A stretch of DNA of 7,392 nt, taken from assembly GCA_025454275.1 (NCBI GenBank), contig JALOOS010000089.1, positions 1-7,392 on the forward strand, written 5' to 3'. The notes beneath the pieces were generated by a model. That model made no database searches. It was not told the origin of the DNA and saw only the letters and a program-made list of their open reading frames with translations. Numbering within the stretch: the first letter of the stretch is position 1; each line of letters begins with the position of its first letter. The DNA comes from Desulfobacterales bacterium. GTDB taxonomy: Bacteria > Desulfobacterota > Desulfobacteria > Desulfobacterales > SpSt-501. Shown here in pieces: positions 1 through 6,908 of the stretch. The translations under genes and the position numbers were made by a program.

Positions 1-217
1 CGGGTCGCGGACGCCAGGCGGCGGACGGCGCCTCCCGCTCGCTTCGCGCCAGCGCGGTGATCAGGCGGCGCTGTTCCGGGCGCGCGCGGGTTTTCAGAAA
101 ATCGGGGAGGCCCGCGGCCGGCGGGCACCCGGCGGCTCTCTTCAATGCCGCGAGCGGCGTGTGCAGCAGCACGCGCTCGAGCTGAAAGATGACGGATGTG
201 ACCCGGAACGCCTTCAT
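1..217 (-). CDS. HAD-superfamily-like hydrolase, N-terminal part (runs off the window)
   Basis: An open minus-strand frame starts at ATG 217-215 and runs without a stop to the window edge (72 codons). It begins MKAFRVTSVIFQLERVLLHT. The hydrophobic strand followed by a 'VIF-x-L-x-x-VL' pattern is laid out like HAD motif I (hhhhDxDxT/V), and 'AALKRAAGCPP' followed by 'LPDFL' resembles the cap start of phosphoglycolate-phosphatase-like HAD proteins of Desulfuromonadales ('AIGCP...ILEF'). HAD enzymes are usually cytoplasmic phosphatases using two motif I aspartates. Here those positions are Gln12 and Glu14, so activity is doubtful. A GAGG four bases before the ATG supports the start. The gene is divergent from the radical SAM gene. 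Motifs II-IV lie outside the window. Family placement rests on N-terminal resemblance only; coding status is fairly secure from the continuous frame, RBS and upstream promoter-like sites. Confidence 0.6.
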   Translation of the reverse strand, partial: MKAFRVTSVIFQLERVLLHTPLAALKRAAGCPPAAGLPDFLKTRARPEQRRLITALARSEREAPSAAWRPRP

Positions 218-239
218 GCCGCCTCGATGCGGTGGGGGG

Positions 240-257
240 TGAATTCCGGCGAGTTCA
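240..257. promoter_or_regulatory. Inverted repeat overlapping the candidate -10, possible operator
   Basis: TGAATTC (240-246), a 4-base spacer CGGC, then GAGTTCA (251-257) form 7-bp arms with one mismatch. The repeat covers the candidate -10 of the HAD-like gene, where a repressor could act. No regulator gene is visible nearby and the pattern is short enough to arise by chance. Confidence 0.2.
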
Positions 258-280
258 TCAAATTCAACCCCGGCTGTCAA
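252..280 (-). promoter_or_regulatory. Candidate sigma-70 promoter for the HAD-like gene
   Basis: On the minus strand there is a perfect -35 hexamer TTGACA (280-275). After a 17-bp spacer comes a weak -10, TGAACT (257-252), with 3 of 6 consensus matches. Transcription would start near 245, giving a leader of about 28 bases before the ATG at 217. The perfect -35 in GC-rich DNA and the good spacing favour it; the poor -10 weakens it. Confidence 0.35.
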
Positions 281-332
281 TGCCGCCGCACACGCCGCGG
301 CCGGCCGGGACGTAGCCGCGCTCTCCGGTTGC

Positions 333-2015
333 ATGCGGATCCTCCTGGTTTATCCGAGCTTCTCCGCGCCCCGGGTCGACGCCGAGGACATCGGCTTTGT
401 CCCGATGGGGCTCTATCATGTGGCCGCGGCCCTCATCGCCGGCGGCCACGCGGTCGAGGTGGCGAACTGGCATGACCGCAGCGCGGCCGAGGCCATCGAG
501 CGGGACCTGCGGGCGATGCGGCCCGAGCTCGTGGGCGTCTCGATCCTGCACGCCAACCGCTGGGGCGGAATCGACCTCGCCCGCATCGTCAAGCGGGTCG
601 ACCCTGCCGTGCCGGTGGTCTTCGGCGGGGTGGGGGCCACCTTCCTCTGGGATCATCTGCTCACCCATTTTCCGGAAATCGATGTCATCGTGCGCGGCGA
701 GGGCGAGGAGAGCTTCCCCCGTCTCGTGGCCGCCCTCGGGGCCGGGCGCGGCGCGGCGCTCGAGGAGATTGCCGGGATCGCCTTCCGCAGAAACGGCCGG
801 CCGGTGAAAACCGCCGCCGCCCCGCCGATCTGCGACCTCGACCGCCTGCCCATGCCGGCCCGTCACTTCGACACCCCCCATCTCTCCCTCACCCGGGGCT
901 GCGCCTCCAACTGCCGCTTCTGCGGTTCGCCCGCCCTCTGGGGCCGCCGGGTCCGCTCCCATTCGGCGGACTACTTCGTCGAGCAGCTCTCCCTGACCCG
1001 GGCCCGCGGCCGCCGTTTCGTCTTCGTGAGCGACGACACCTTCACCTGCGACCGGGAGCGCGTCATCGCCATCTGTCGCCGGCTGATCGACCGCCGGCTC
1101 GACCTCAGCTGGGCGGCGATTTCGCGGGTGGACGCGGTGGACGAGGAGCTGCTCGGCTGGATGCGCCGGGCGGGCTGCATCCAGATCAGCTACGGGGTGG
1201 AGAGCGGCTCCCCCGAGATCCGCCGCCGGCTGAACAAAAAGATCAGCGACGCCGCGATCCGCCGCGCCTTCGCCCTCACCCTGCGCACCGGCATCCTGGC
1301 GCGGGCCTATTTCATCTACGGCGGCCCGGGGGAGAGCCGGGCGACGATCCAGGCGACGCTCCACCTCATGCGCGCGATCAAGCCGCTCGCCTGCATTTTC
1401 TACATCCTGGCCCTGTTTCCCGGGACCGCGCTCTACGCGGCGGCGAAGCGGCGCGCCGGTTTCACCGAGGAGATCTGGCTGAAGCGGATCGAGGAGCTCA
1501 TGTACTTCGAAACCGACCCGGCGCTCTCGGCCGAGCAGGTGCTCGCGTTCGGCCGGACCCTGCGCGAGGGATTCTACCGGGAGCTGCCCGGATTCGTGGA
1601 GGCCCTGGACCCGGTCGCGGACCCCGCGTTCCGCCCGCTCCACGCCGACTTCTTCTCGCGCCTCGCCCTGACCTTCCACCAGGGGGATTACGCCCGGGCC
1701 GATCTCATCCCGAACCACCTCGCCCTGGCCGAAAGGCTCTATCGCCGGGCGCTCGGCTGGCATCCCGACCCGCGGGCCTACCTGGGGCTGGGGCTCCTGG
1801 AGCAGGCGGCCGGCCGCTTCGAGGCCTCCCTCGAGATCCTCGCGGCGGGCCGGTCGCACTTCCCCGAGGAGGAGTCGTTGAAGGTCTGCGCCGCGGTCGG
1901 CCACATGAACCTGGGCCGCTTCCAGGAGGCGCTCCGGCTGCTGGCCCGCTGCCGCTCCGATCCCCAGGTGGAGCGGCTCGGCGCCGAGTGCCGCCGCGCC
2001 CTCGGGTCGGCCTAG
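333..2015 (+). CDS. B12-binding-domain radical SAM protein with C-terminal TPR-like region
   Basis: 560 residues. Residues 1-130 are a cobalamin-binding Rossmann-like domain: MRILLVYP at the start, S70-x-L72, the GG at 98-99 and the family hallmark GEGEESF at 122-128. The classical DxHxxG motif is not intact (NWHDRS at 45-50), which is common in this class. The radical SAM core follows with C190-x3-C194-x2-C197 for the 4Fe-4S cluster, then SDDTF (233-237), YGVESGS (287-293) and an 'FPGT' segment near 362. Residues 460-560 are helical repeats with TPR-type spacing (AERLYRRALGWHPDPRAYLG, and later GRFQEALRLL). Such enzymes cleave S-adenosylmethionine and often do methyl transfers or ring rearrangements; the substrate cannot be read here. 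The ATG at 333 is chosen because it opens the first beta strand, although its RBS is weak. The gene stands alone, divergent from the HAD-like gene and convergent with the hydrolase 51 bp downstream. No matching biosynthetic partner is adjacent. Confidence 0.9.
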   Translation: MRILLVYPSFSAPRVDAEDIGFVPMGLYHVAAALIAGGHAVEVANWHDRSAAEAIERDLRAMRPELVGVSILHANRWGGIDLARIVKRVDPAVPVVFGGVGATFLWDHLLTHFPEIDVIVRGEGEESFPRLVAALGAGRGAALEEIAGIAFRRNGRPVKTAAAPPICDLDRLPMPARHFDTPHLSLTRGCASNCRFCGSPALWGRRVRSHSADYFVEQLSLTRARGRRFVFVSDDTFTCDRERVIAICRRLIDRRLDLSWAAISRVDAVDEELLGWMRRAGCIQISYGVESGSPEIRRRLNKKISDAAIRRAFALTLRTGILARAYFIYGGPGESRATIQATLHLMRAIKPLACIFYILALFPGTALYAAAKRRAGFTEEIWLKRIEELMYFETDPALSAEQVLAFGRTLREGFYRELPGFVEALDPVADPAFRPLHADFFSRLALTFHQGDYARADLIPNHLALAERLYRRALGWHPDPRAYLGLGLLEQAAGRFEASLEILAAGRSHFPEEESLKVCAAVGHMNLGRFQEALRLLARCRSDPQVERLGAECRRALGSA

Positions 2016-2066
2016 CCGGCAGGCCCCGGCCGCGGCAGGCCCTCGCGGATCCGCAGCGGCCCCCTT

Positions 2067-3926
2067 TCACGGCTCGTTCAGGTTCTCGATCAGGATCCGT
2101 CGGACCTCCTCGATCGCCTGCGGCGCCTCCTGCGCCGAATGGCCGTGATGGACGATGAGCTCGGAGGCGACGCCCTCGATGTGGGCGCTGTGATAGGCCA
2201 CCACCCCGTCGTCCCACTCCGCCGGGGGGGCTTCCGGGTTGGCGACCGCGATGATGGAGTGGGCGCGGATGGGCGGGGCGATCGGCAGCGACGCAAAGGT
2301 GCGGATGAACGGGCTGTTGGGATTCATGTTGTCGGTGCTGCGGGGCGCTATCTTCTTCACGGACTGGGTCGCGAGCGCCTCGGGGCTGCGTTCGAAGATC
2401 TCCCCGAGGGGTTCGACCCAGGCGAAGGGCAGCGAAATCGCCTTGCGCAGCAGGTCGCTGACCCAGTCGGAGACCAGGAAGCTGCCGCGGTGGGGCGTGC
2501 AGATGAAGATTATCCGCCGCACAAACGGCAGGGGCGTGTAGATGAAGCTGCGTTCGAGCAGCTCGCGCGTTTCGGGCGAGACATCGAGCCGCTCGATGGG
2601 CACGGTGAGCGCCTGCTCGCGGAACCGCTCCCCGCTCTCGACGGCGGTCAGCTTGGCCAGGAGCCCCCCCTGGCTGTGCCCGACGACGACCATCTTTCGA
2701 AGGGCCGCATCGGCCCCCTCGGGGTCGAGCTCGGCGACGACGCTGCGCAGGCCCCGGGCGAGGATCCCGGCGGAGAACAGAACGGGGTTCCCGGTGTTGT
2801 AGGTGAAGAGCCAGACCTGGTAGCGGTGCCACAGCTCGGGGTCGTTGAGCACCTCGTTCAGCAGCTCGGCCCAGCGCGCGGGGCTCGAAGCCGTTCCGTG
2901 GACCAGGACCAGCGGAATCCGGCCGGGGGTGTAGGGGGCCATGAGGAAGACGTTGTCCTTGAAACGGGGCGACTGCTTGAGCAGCGCGAAATCGCCGGAA
3001 AGCAGGCCCTTGAGCTCGAGGGAGTAGACCTGGGACCCTTCCAGGGTGGAGGCGAGCGCGGCGCTCTGCCGGTACTCCAGGGGGACCCGGCGGCCGGCGA
3101 GCTCGGCGGAGGCCCCCTCCTGGGGGGTGAACAACGAGAGCTGTGCGGTCATCCGCCCGGTGCGCAGCCCCTCAACGGCGTCGTCGAACCGGAGCAGCGC
3201 GGTGGCGGCGACTTTCAGCGAAGAGGGGACCCGCAGGTACTCCCGCACCCGTTCCCCCGGCACGTGCTTGAGGGTGGCCACCAGGGGCGCGCCGATTCCC
3301 GGCCAGCGGTAGTCGTTGCGCAGCCCGCGCACGCTGAGCTCGGCGGCATTCGCAAACTCCACCAGACGGAAAGGGCCCCAGCGGAATTCCTCGGGGTCGG
3401 TGCGCAGGACGAGCTCTCCGAACGGCAGGGGGAAGGTCCCGGGCCGCAGATCCACCCGGCGGGAGCCGCTCTCGGTGAACCCGTTGGCGATCCCCTGGTT
3501 GTAAAGATCGACCGCGGTCCGCAGGCGCGGGTCGAAGGGCTCCGGCGGGAGGCGCCCTGCCGGCGGGAAGAGGAAGGCATAGGCATAGGCGGCGGCGGCC
3601 AGGTAGTACGGCTGCGCTCCGCCCCGGCCGGCGTGCTGGAAGCAGATCTCGGCCAGGGCGAAGAGGCGGTCGGCGGTGGGCAGCGTCGGCAACCCCCGGT
3701 GCAGGGCGGCGATGGCGGCGCCCGGATCGGTGCGCAGCGTCCCGGTCAGGGCGGCCCGCTCGATAATCTGAAGGGTCGGCGCGCTCAGCGTGTCGGCCGA
3801 CAGAACGGTTTCGGTCAGCCGGCGGTTGGCCTCCTTCGAATCCACGTAACGCACCCCCACCGGCGTGGCGCATGCGCAAAGCAGGAGGAGGGCGGCCAGC
3901 GCCCCAGGCCCCAGCGTCCGTTTCAT
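2067..3926 (-). CDS. Outer-envelope lipoprotein alpha/beta hydrolase (esterase/lipase-like)
   Basis: 619 residues from the ATG at 3926, which has a strong AAAGGAGG ribosome site six bases upstream; an in-frame start 27 codons earlier would destroy the signal peptide. The N-terminus MKRTLGPGALAALLLLCAC is a lipoprotein signal with lipobox L16-C17-A18-C19, predicting lipidation at Cys19. Residues 20-330 are an alpha-rich region of unknown function. An alpha/beta hydrolase domain follows: oxyanion-hole segment LVLVHGT (339-345), nucleophile elbow G416-H-S418-Q-G420, CTPHRGS (476-482), the likely acid at D572 or D573 in WDDGVV, and a likely catalytic His at 594 or 596 in HHGHS. This fits PGAP1/lipase-like serine hydrolases acting on esters in the periplasm or envelope; the substrate is unknown. 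Its ATG overlaps the stop of the upstream TIM-barrel gene (ATGA), so the two should be co-translated. Its 3' end faces the radical SAM gene. Confidence 0.88.
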   Translation of the reverse strand: MKRTLGPGALAALLLLCACATPVGVRYVDSKEANRRLTETVLSADTLSAPTLQIIERAALTGTLRTDPGAAIAALHRGLPTLPTADRLFALAEICFQHAGRGGAQPYYLAAAAYAYAFLFPPAGRLPPEPFDPRLRTAVDLYNQGIANGFTESGSRRVDLRPGTFPLPFGELVLRTDPEEFRWGPFRLVEFANAAELSVRGLRNDYRWPGIGAPLVATLKHVPGERVREYLRVPSSLKVAATALLRFDDAVEGLRTGRMTAQLSLFTPQEGASAELAGRRVPLEYRQSAALASTLEGSQVYSLELKGLLSGDFALLKQSPRFKDNVFLMAPYTPGRIPLVLVHGTASSPARWAELLNEVLNDPELWHRYQVWLFTYNTGNPVLFSAGILARGLRSVVAELDPEGADAALRKMVVVGHSQGGLLAKLTAVESGERFREQALTVPIERLDVSPETRELLERSFIYTPLPFVRRIIFICTPHRGSFLVSDWVSDLLRKAISLPFAWVEPLGEIFERSPEALATQSVKKIAPRSTDNMNPNSPFIRTFASLPIAPPIRAHSIIAVANPEAPPAEWDDGVVAYHSAHIEGVASELIVHHGHSAQEAPQAIEEVRRILIENLNEP

Positions 3927-4747
3927 GAAACCTCCTTTGCGCCGGAATGCGGGCCGCCCGCCTCCGGCCACGGCCAGAGCCGTTCGAGATAGGCCAGGCT
4001 GGCCCACAGCCCGTCCGGCTCGTGGATCTCCAGGGTCATGACCGGCCGCTGCGGTGCGGTTTTAAGATAATCGAAGAGCCGGGGAAAATCGATCACCCCC
4101 CGGCCCAGGGGGAGGTGGTCGTCTTTTTGACCGCGGTTGTCGTGCAGGTGGAGCTGGCCGATGAAGGCGCCCAGCGCCTCGATCCACTCCCCGAGGGGGG
4201 CTTTACCGAAGGCGGTCAGGTGGCCGCAGTCGAGGCACAGGCCCACACCGGCGGGGTGCAGGCGCTCGAAGAGCTCGCGAATCTCTGCGGGATCCTCTTC
4301 GTAGACGTTCTCGAGCATGAGCCGGGAGCCGGCCCGGTTGAGACGCTCGGCGATCTCGGTCCAGAACGCCGTGCTGAGCTCGATCCAGCTCTTCCGGAAA
4401 TAGCCGTAGCGCTGCCACTGGTAGCCGGCATGGGCCACCACGGTCAAGGGGGCGAAGAGGGGGACCAGCCGGAGAATCTCCTCGAAACGCCGCCGGGTGA
4501 CGGCCCGGATGGCGGGGTCGGTCGAGCCGGCGGAGAGGTCGACGAAGGGCGCGTGGAGGGTGACCGTGAGCCGGTGCTCCCGGAGCACCTCCGCCACGGC
4601 CGCGAAATCCTCGAGCGCAAACCGCTCCAGGGCCGGGGCGTCGATCCCGATCTCGGGGTTGAGCCGATGGGCGGCAAAATGCGGGAGCAACTCCTCCCGC
4701 AGCCTGCTGAACGGCACACACACCTGGACCCGACCCCTGATATCCAT
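3923..4747 (-). CDS. Sugar phosphate isomerase/epimerase-like TIM barrel (AP endonuclease 2 family)
   Basis: 274 residues, the normal size for xylose-isomerase-like TIM barrels. Candidate metal ligands recur at strand ends: H65 (TLHAPF), H106 (VAHAG), E146 (MLENVYE), D173 and H176 (CLDCGH), H200/H202/D203 (LHLHDN), H211 and E240 (LEIHE). The pattern is that of the divalent-metal family that includes sugar epimerases, inosose-type enzymes and endonuclease IV. The GRGVIDF segment (216-221) after LHDN is typical of the isomerase/epimerase branch. No signal peptide is seen, so it is cytoplasmic; the exact substrate is unknown. The start at 4747 is chosen for its GGAG nine bases upstream; the in-frame start at 4816 would translate the inverted repeat and is rejected. 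The gene ends in a 4-bp ATGA overlap with the lipoprotein hydrolase, forming a two-gene operon. Confidence 0.85.
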   Translation of the reverse strand: MDIRGRVQVCVPFSRLREELLPHFAAHRLNPEIGIDAPALERFALEDFAAVAEVLREHRLTVTLHAPFVDLSAGSTDPAIRAVTRRRFEEILRLVPLFAPLTVVAHAGYQWQRYGYFRKSWIELSTAFWTEIAERLNRAGSRLMLENVYEEDPAEIRELFERLHPAGVGLCLDCGHLTAFGKAPLGEWIEALGAFIGQLHLHDNRGQKDDHLPLGRGVIDFPRLFDYLKTAPQRPVMTLEIHEPDGLWASLAYLERLWPWPEAGGPHSGAKEVS

Positions 4748-4752
4748 TCTCC

Positions 4753-4781
4753 TTGTCTCCTTTTTTAAGATCGGGTATGAG
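4753..4781 (+). promoter_or_regulatory. Weak candidate promoter for the phosphodiesterase gene
   Basis: TTGTCT (4753-4758), a 17-bp spacer and TATGAG (4776-4781) each match 4 of 6 sigma-70 consensus positions. The -10 overlaps the start of the inverted repeat, so transcription would begin inside its left arm, near 4788. The leader would then keep only about nine base pairs of the stem. This is the only plausible plus-strand promoter I found between the two divergent genes. Confidence 0.25.
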
Positions 4782-4821
4782 TTGTTCCGGCCGGCCCAGG
4801 AGGCCGGCCGGAACAACTCAT
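4777..4821. repeat. Perfect 20-bp inverted repeat, 5-base loop, between divergent starts
   Basis: Left arm 4777-4796 is ATGAGTTGTTCCGGCCGGCC. The loop is CAGGA (4797-4801). The right arm 4802-4821 is the exact reverse complement. The element fills 45 of the 77 bases between the start codons of the TIM-barrel gene (4747, minus) and the phosphodiesterase (4825, plus). An AGGAGG (4798-4803) spans the loop and stem top on the plus strand, 21 bases before the phosphodiesterase ATG. Neither strand has a T-run after the stem, so it is not a typical rho-independent terminator. It could be an operator, a leader hairpin or a dispersed palindromic repeat. Confidence 0.9.
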
Positions 4822-4824
4822 CCG

Positions 4825-5625
4825 ATGAGCCTCTTCGATCGATTCGAACAGCTGCTGCTCCCGGCCGTGGACCGGCTCTATGCCGGCCTGCCGCGGCTGC
4901 GGCCGGACCCGGAGCAGCTCAGCCGCTGCCGCATCGTCGCGCACCGCGGGGCGCACGACCCCCCCCGCATCCCGGAGAACACCTTCGCCGCTTTCGATGC
5001 CGCGTCGGCCTGCGGCGCATGGGGGATCGAGTTCGACATCCGCTGGACCCGGGACCTCGTGCCGGTCGTGATCCACGACCCGGGCCTGGAGCGGGTCTTC
5101 GGCCGGCAACTGCGCGTCGCGCAGTGCAGCGCGGAGGAGCTCGCCGCGCTCTGCCCCCGGCTGCCGCGGCTCTCCGATCTCATCGCGCGCTACGGCGGCC
5201 GGCTTCACCTGATGGCGGAGATAAAGGCCGAGCCCTATCCCGACCCCCTCCGCCAGAACCGCATCCTGGGGGATCTTTTCGCCGGGCTCACCCCGGGGGC
5301 CGATTTCCACCTGCTTGCGCTCGACCCGGCCCTTTTCCGGCTGACCCCCTTTGCGCCCCCCTCGGCCTGCCTGCCGGTGGCCCGGGTCAATGTCGGGGGT
5401 GCAAGCCGCCTGGCCCTGCGTGCCGGGTATGCCGGGGTGGCCGGCCACTACCTCGCCACGACCGGCGGCGTCATCCGCCGGCAGCATGCCGCCGGCCGGC
5501 AGGTGGGCACCGGCTATGCGGAGTCGCGCAACGTGCTCCTGCGCGAGCTCCGCCGCGGGGTGGACTGGATCTTCTCCAACCGCGCCGGCCGCATGCAGAA
5601 GCTCCTCAAGGCCGCTCAGGCCTGA
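4825..5625 (+). CDS. Glycerophosphodiester phosphodiesterase (GDPD family)
   Basis: 266 residues. The protein hydrolyses glycerophosphodiesters to glycerol 3-phosphate and an alcohol. The full GDPD signature is present: VAHRG with H40-R41, PENTF (50-54), E69-x-D71, IHD with H84, and AEIKAE with E132 and K134. These correspond to the catalytic and metal-binding positions of the family's TIM barrel. The C-terminal VDWIFSNRAGRM (246-257) matches the final strand region of the family. There is no signal peptide, so it acts in the cytoplasm on imported or phospholipid-derived substrates. The start at 4825 (MSLFDRF) is the first plausible one; an in-frame ATG at 4777 lies inside the inverted repeat and would add a repeat-encoded tail. 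No ribosome site is well spaced: the nearest AGGAGG lies 21 bases upstream in the hairpin. The 3' end overlaps the MFS gene by 10 bp. Confidence 0.92.
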   Translation: MSLFDRFEQLLLPAVDRLYAGLPRLRPDPEQLSRCRIVAHRGAHDPPRIPENTFAAFDAASACGAWGIEFDIRWTRDLVPVVIHDPGLERVFGRQLRVAQCSAEELAALCPRLPRLSDLIARYGGRLHLMAEIKAEPYPDPLRQNRILGDLFAGLTPGADFHLLALDPALFRLTPFAPPSACLPVARVNVGGASRLALRAGYAGVAGHYLATTGGVIRRQHAAGRQVGTGYAESRNVLLRELRRGVDWIFSNRAGRMQKLLKAAQA

Positions 5626-6908
5626 ACCGTCCCCTTCCTCTCCGCTGTTCCATCCACGCACCGGAGCAGAACCGCGCCGGTCGCAAACAGGATCAGGATG
5701 GAGGCGATGCTCCAGCGCGAGGCGAGTTGCCCGGCCCGGACCATCTCCTCGGCGCTGGGGCTCTCCGGCATGAGCAGGTGGCGGGCGAGAAGCCCGACCA
5801 GCCCCATGAGGGCCGGGCCCAGGATCGAGGCGAATTTTCCCAGCATGTTGTAGAAGCCGAAGAACTCGGCCGTTCTGCCCGGCGGGATGAGCCGTGCGTA
5901 GAAGGAGCGGCTGAGCGCCTGGATCCCGCCCTGCACGAGACCGATCGCCACCGCCATCACGTAGAACTCGGAGCGGTGCGTCATGAGGGCCCCCCAGACC
6001 GTCACCCCCATGTAGATCCCGATGGCGAGGAAGATGGCCCGCCGCGCTCCCCAGCGCTGGCCGAGCCGGCCGAAGAGCAGTGCGGCCGGAAAGCCCACGA
6101 ACTGGACCACCAGCAGGGCCGTGATGAGGTCGGCCGAAGGAAAACCGAGCGCGAGCCCGTAGTCCACGGCCATACGGATGATGGTGTCGACCCCGTCGAT
6201 GTAGAACCAGTAGGCCGCGAGGAAGATCAGCACCGGTTTGAACTCCCGGATGTTCCGAAAGGTGGCGGAAAGCCGCCGGACCCCGTCCGCCACGGCCGCC
6301 GCCACCCCGGGCGCATCCGCCGCCGCCCGCGGCTCCGGGACCCACAGGAGGGTGAAGAGGCTGAAGCCGCCCCACCACAGCGCCACCGATACGAAGGAGA
6401 GGCGCACGGCGGCGGCGGCGTCCGGCAGGCCGAAGCTCGCAGGGCTGAGCGTCATGAGTACGTTGAGCGCGAAGAGCAGCCCCCCGCCCAGGTACCCGAG
6501 GGCATAGCCCAGGCTCGAGACGGCGTCGATGCGCCCGGCGGGGGCGACCCGCGGCAGAAGGGAATCGTAAAAGATGTTGGCCCCGGAGAAGCCGATGTTC
6601 CCCAGGGCGAAGACGAAAATGGCGAGCGCCCACTCGCCCTTTCCGACCCAATGGAGGCAGGCGGTGGCGAGGACCCCCAGGTAGGCGAAGCCGAGCAGGA
6701 ACCGTTTCTGGGCCGAGGTCCGGTCGGCCACTGCGCCGAGGAGCGGGGCCAGGAGCGCCATCACGAGGCCGGCCAGGGCGCTGCCGAACCCGAGCTGGGC
6801 GGTGCTCAGATTCACATCCGTGCCGTGGCTCCAGTATTGCTTGAAGAAGACCGGGAAGAACCCCGCCATCACCGTGGTGGCGAAGGCCGAGTTGGCCCAG
6901 TCATACAA
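5616..6908 (-). CDS. MFS transporter, UMF1/Atg22-like family, start uncertain
   Basis: 430 residues from a TTG at 6908, with about 11-12 hydrophobic segments. Family marks are YDWANSAFATTVMAGFFPV at the N-terminus, GAVADRTSAQKR (58-69, MFS motif A-like) and QGGIQALSRSFYARLIPPGR (326-345), typical of the Atg22-like branch. The protein is an inner-membrane secondary transporter; fungal Atg22 exports amino acids from the vacuole, but bacterial substrates are unknown. In-frame codons upstream of the TTG read A-V-W-G-W-A, the conserved N-terminus of the family, but a TGA (6929-6927) precedes them. A GTG at 6930 with an AGGG six bases ahead is out of frame, suggesting an indel near the start. No ribosome site is visible for TTG. 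It is convergent with the phosphodiesterase gene and shares its last 10 bp. Confidence 0.85.
   Translation of the reverse strand: MYDWANSAFATTVMAGFFPVFFKQYWSHGTDVNLSTAQLGFGSALAGLVMALLAPLLGAVADRTSAQKRFLLGFAYLGVLATACLHWVGKGEWALAIFVFALGNIGFSGANIFYDSLLPRVAPAGRIDAVSSLGYALGYLGGGLLFALNVLMTLSPASFGLPDAAAAVRLSFVSVALWWGGFSLFTLLWVPEPRAAADAPGVAAAVADGVRRLSATFRNIREFKPVLIFLAAYWFYIDGVDTIIRMAVDYGLALGFPSADLITALLVVQFVGFPAALLFGRLGQRWGARRAIFLAIGIYMGVTVWGALMTHRSEFYVMAVAIGLVQGGIQALSRSFYARLIPPGRTAEFFGFYNMLGKFASILGPALMGLVGLLARHLLMPESPSAEEMVRAGQLASRWSIASILILFATGAVLLRCVDGTAERKGTVQA

Noticed and set aside
264..1904. Long open frame (546 codons) antisense to the radical SAM gene
   Set aside because: Frame shadow of a GC-rich gene: low-complexity Arg/Gly/Pro/Ala-rich translation with no motifs, while the opposite strand has full family signatures.
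2016..2066. Terminator in the 51-bp convergent gap, including the palindrome GCGGATCCGC (2045-2054) and a repeated CGGCAGGCCC
   Set aside because: No stem followed by a T-run; palindromic words are frequent in such GC-rich DNA.
2139..3992. Long open frame (617 codons) antisense to the lipoprotein hydrolase
   Set aside because: Rich in Gly, Glu and Arg with no recognisable domain; the minus strand encodes a lipobox and catalytic motifs.
4748..4816. Upstream in-frame extension of the TIM-barrel gene (start at 4816)
   Set aside because: The extra residues are encoded by the inverted repeat, while the ATG at 4747 has a well-spaced GGAG.
4777..4821. Inverted repeat as a rho-independent terminator
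   Set aside because: No T-run follows the stem on either strand, and the element lies upstream of both flanking genes rather than after them.
4777..4821. Inverted repeat as an integron attC site
   Set aside because: The arms lack the required GTTRRRY and RYYYAAC core boxes, and no integrase or cassette array is present.
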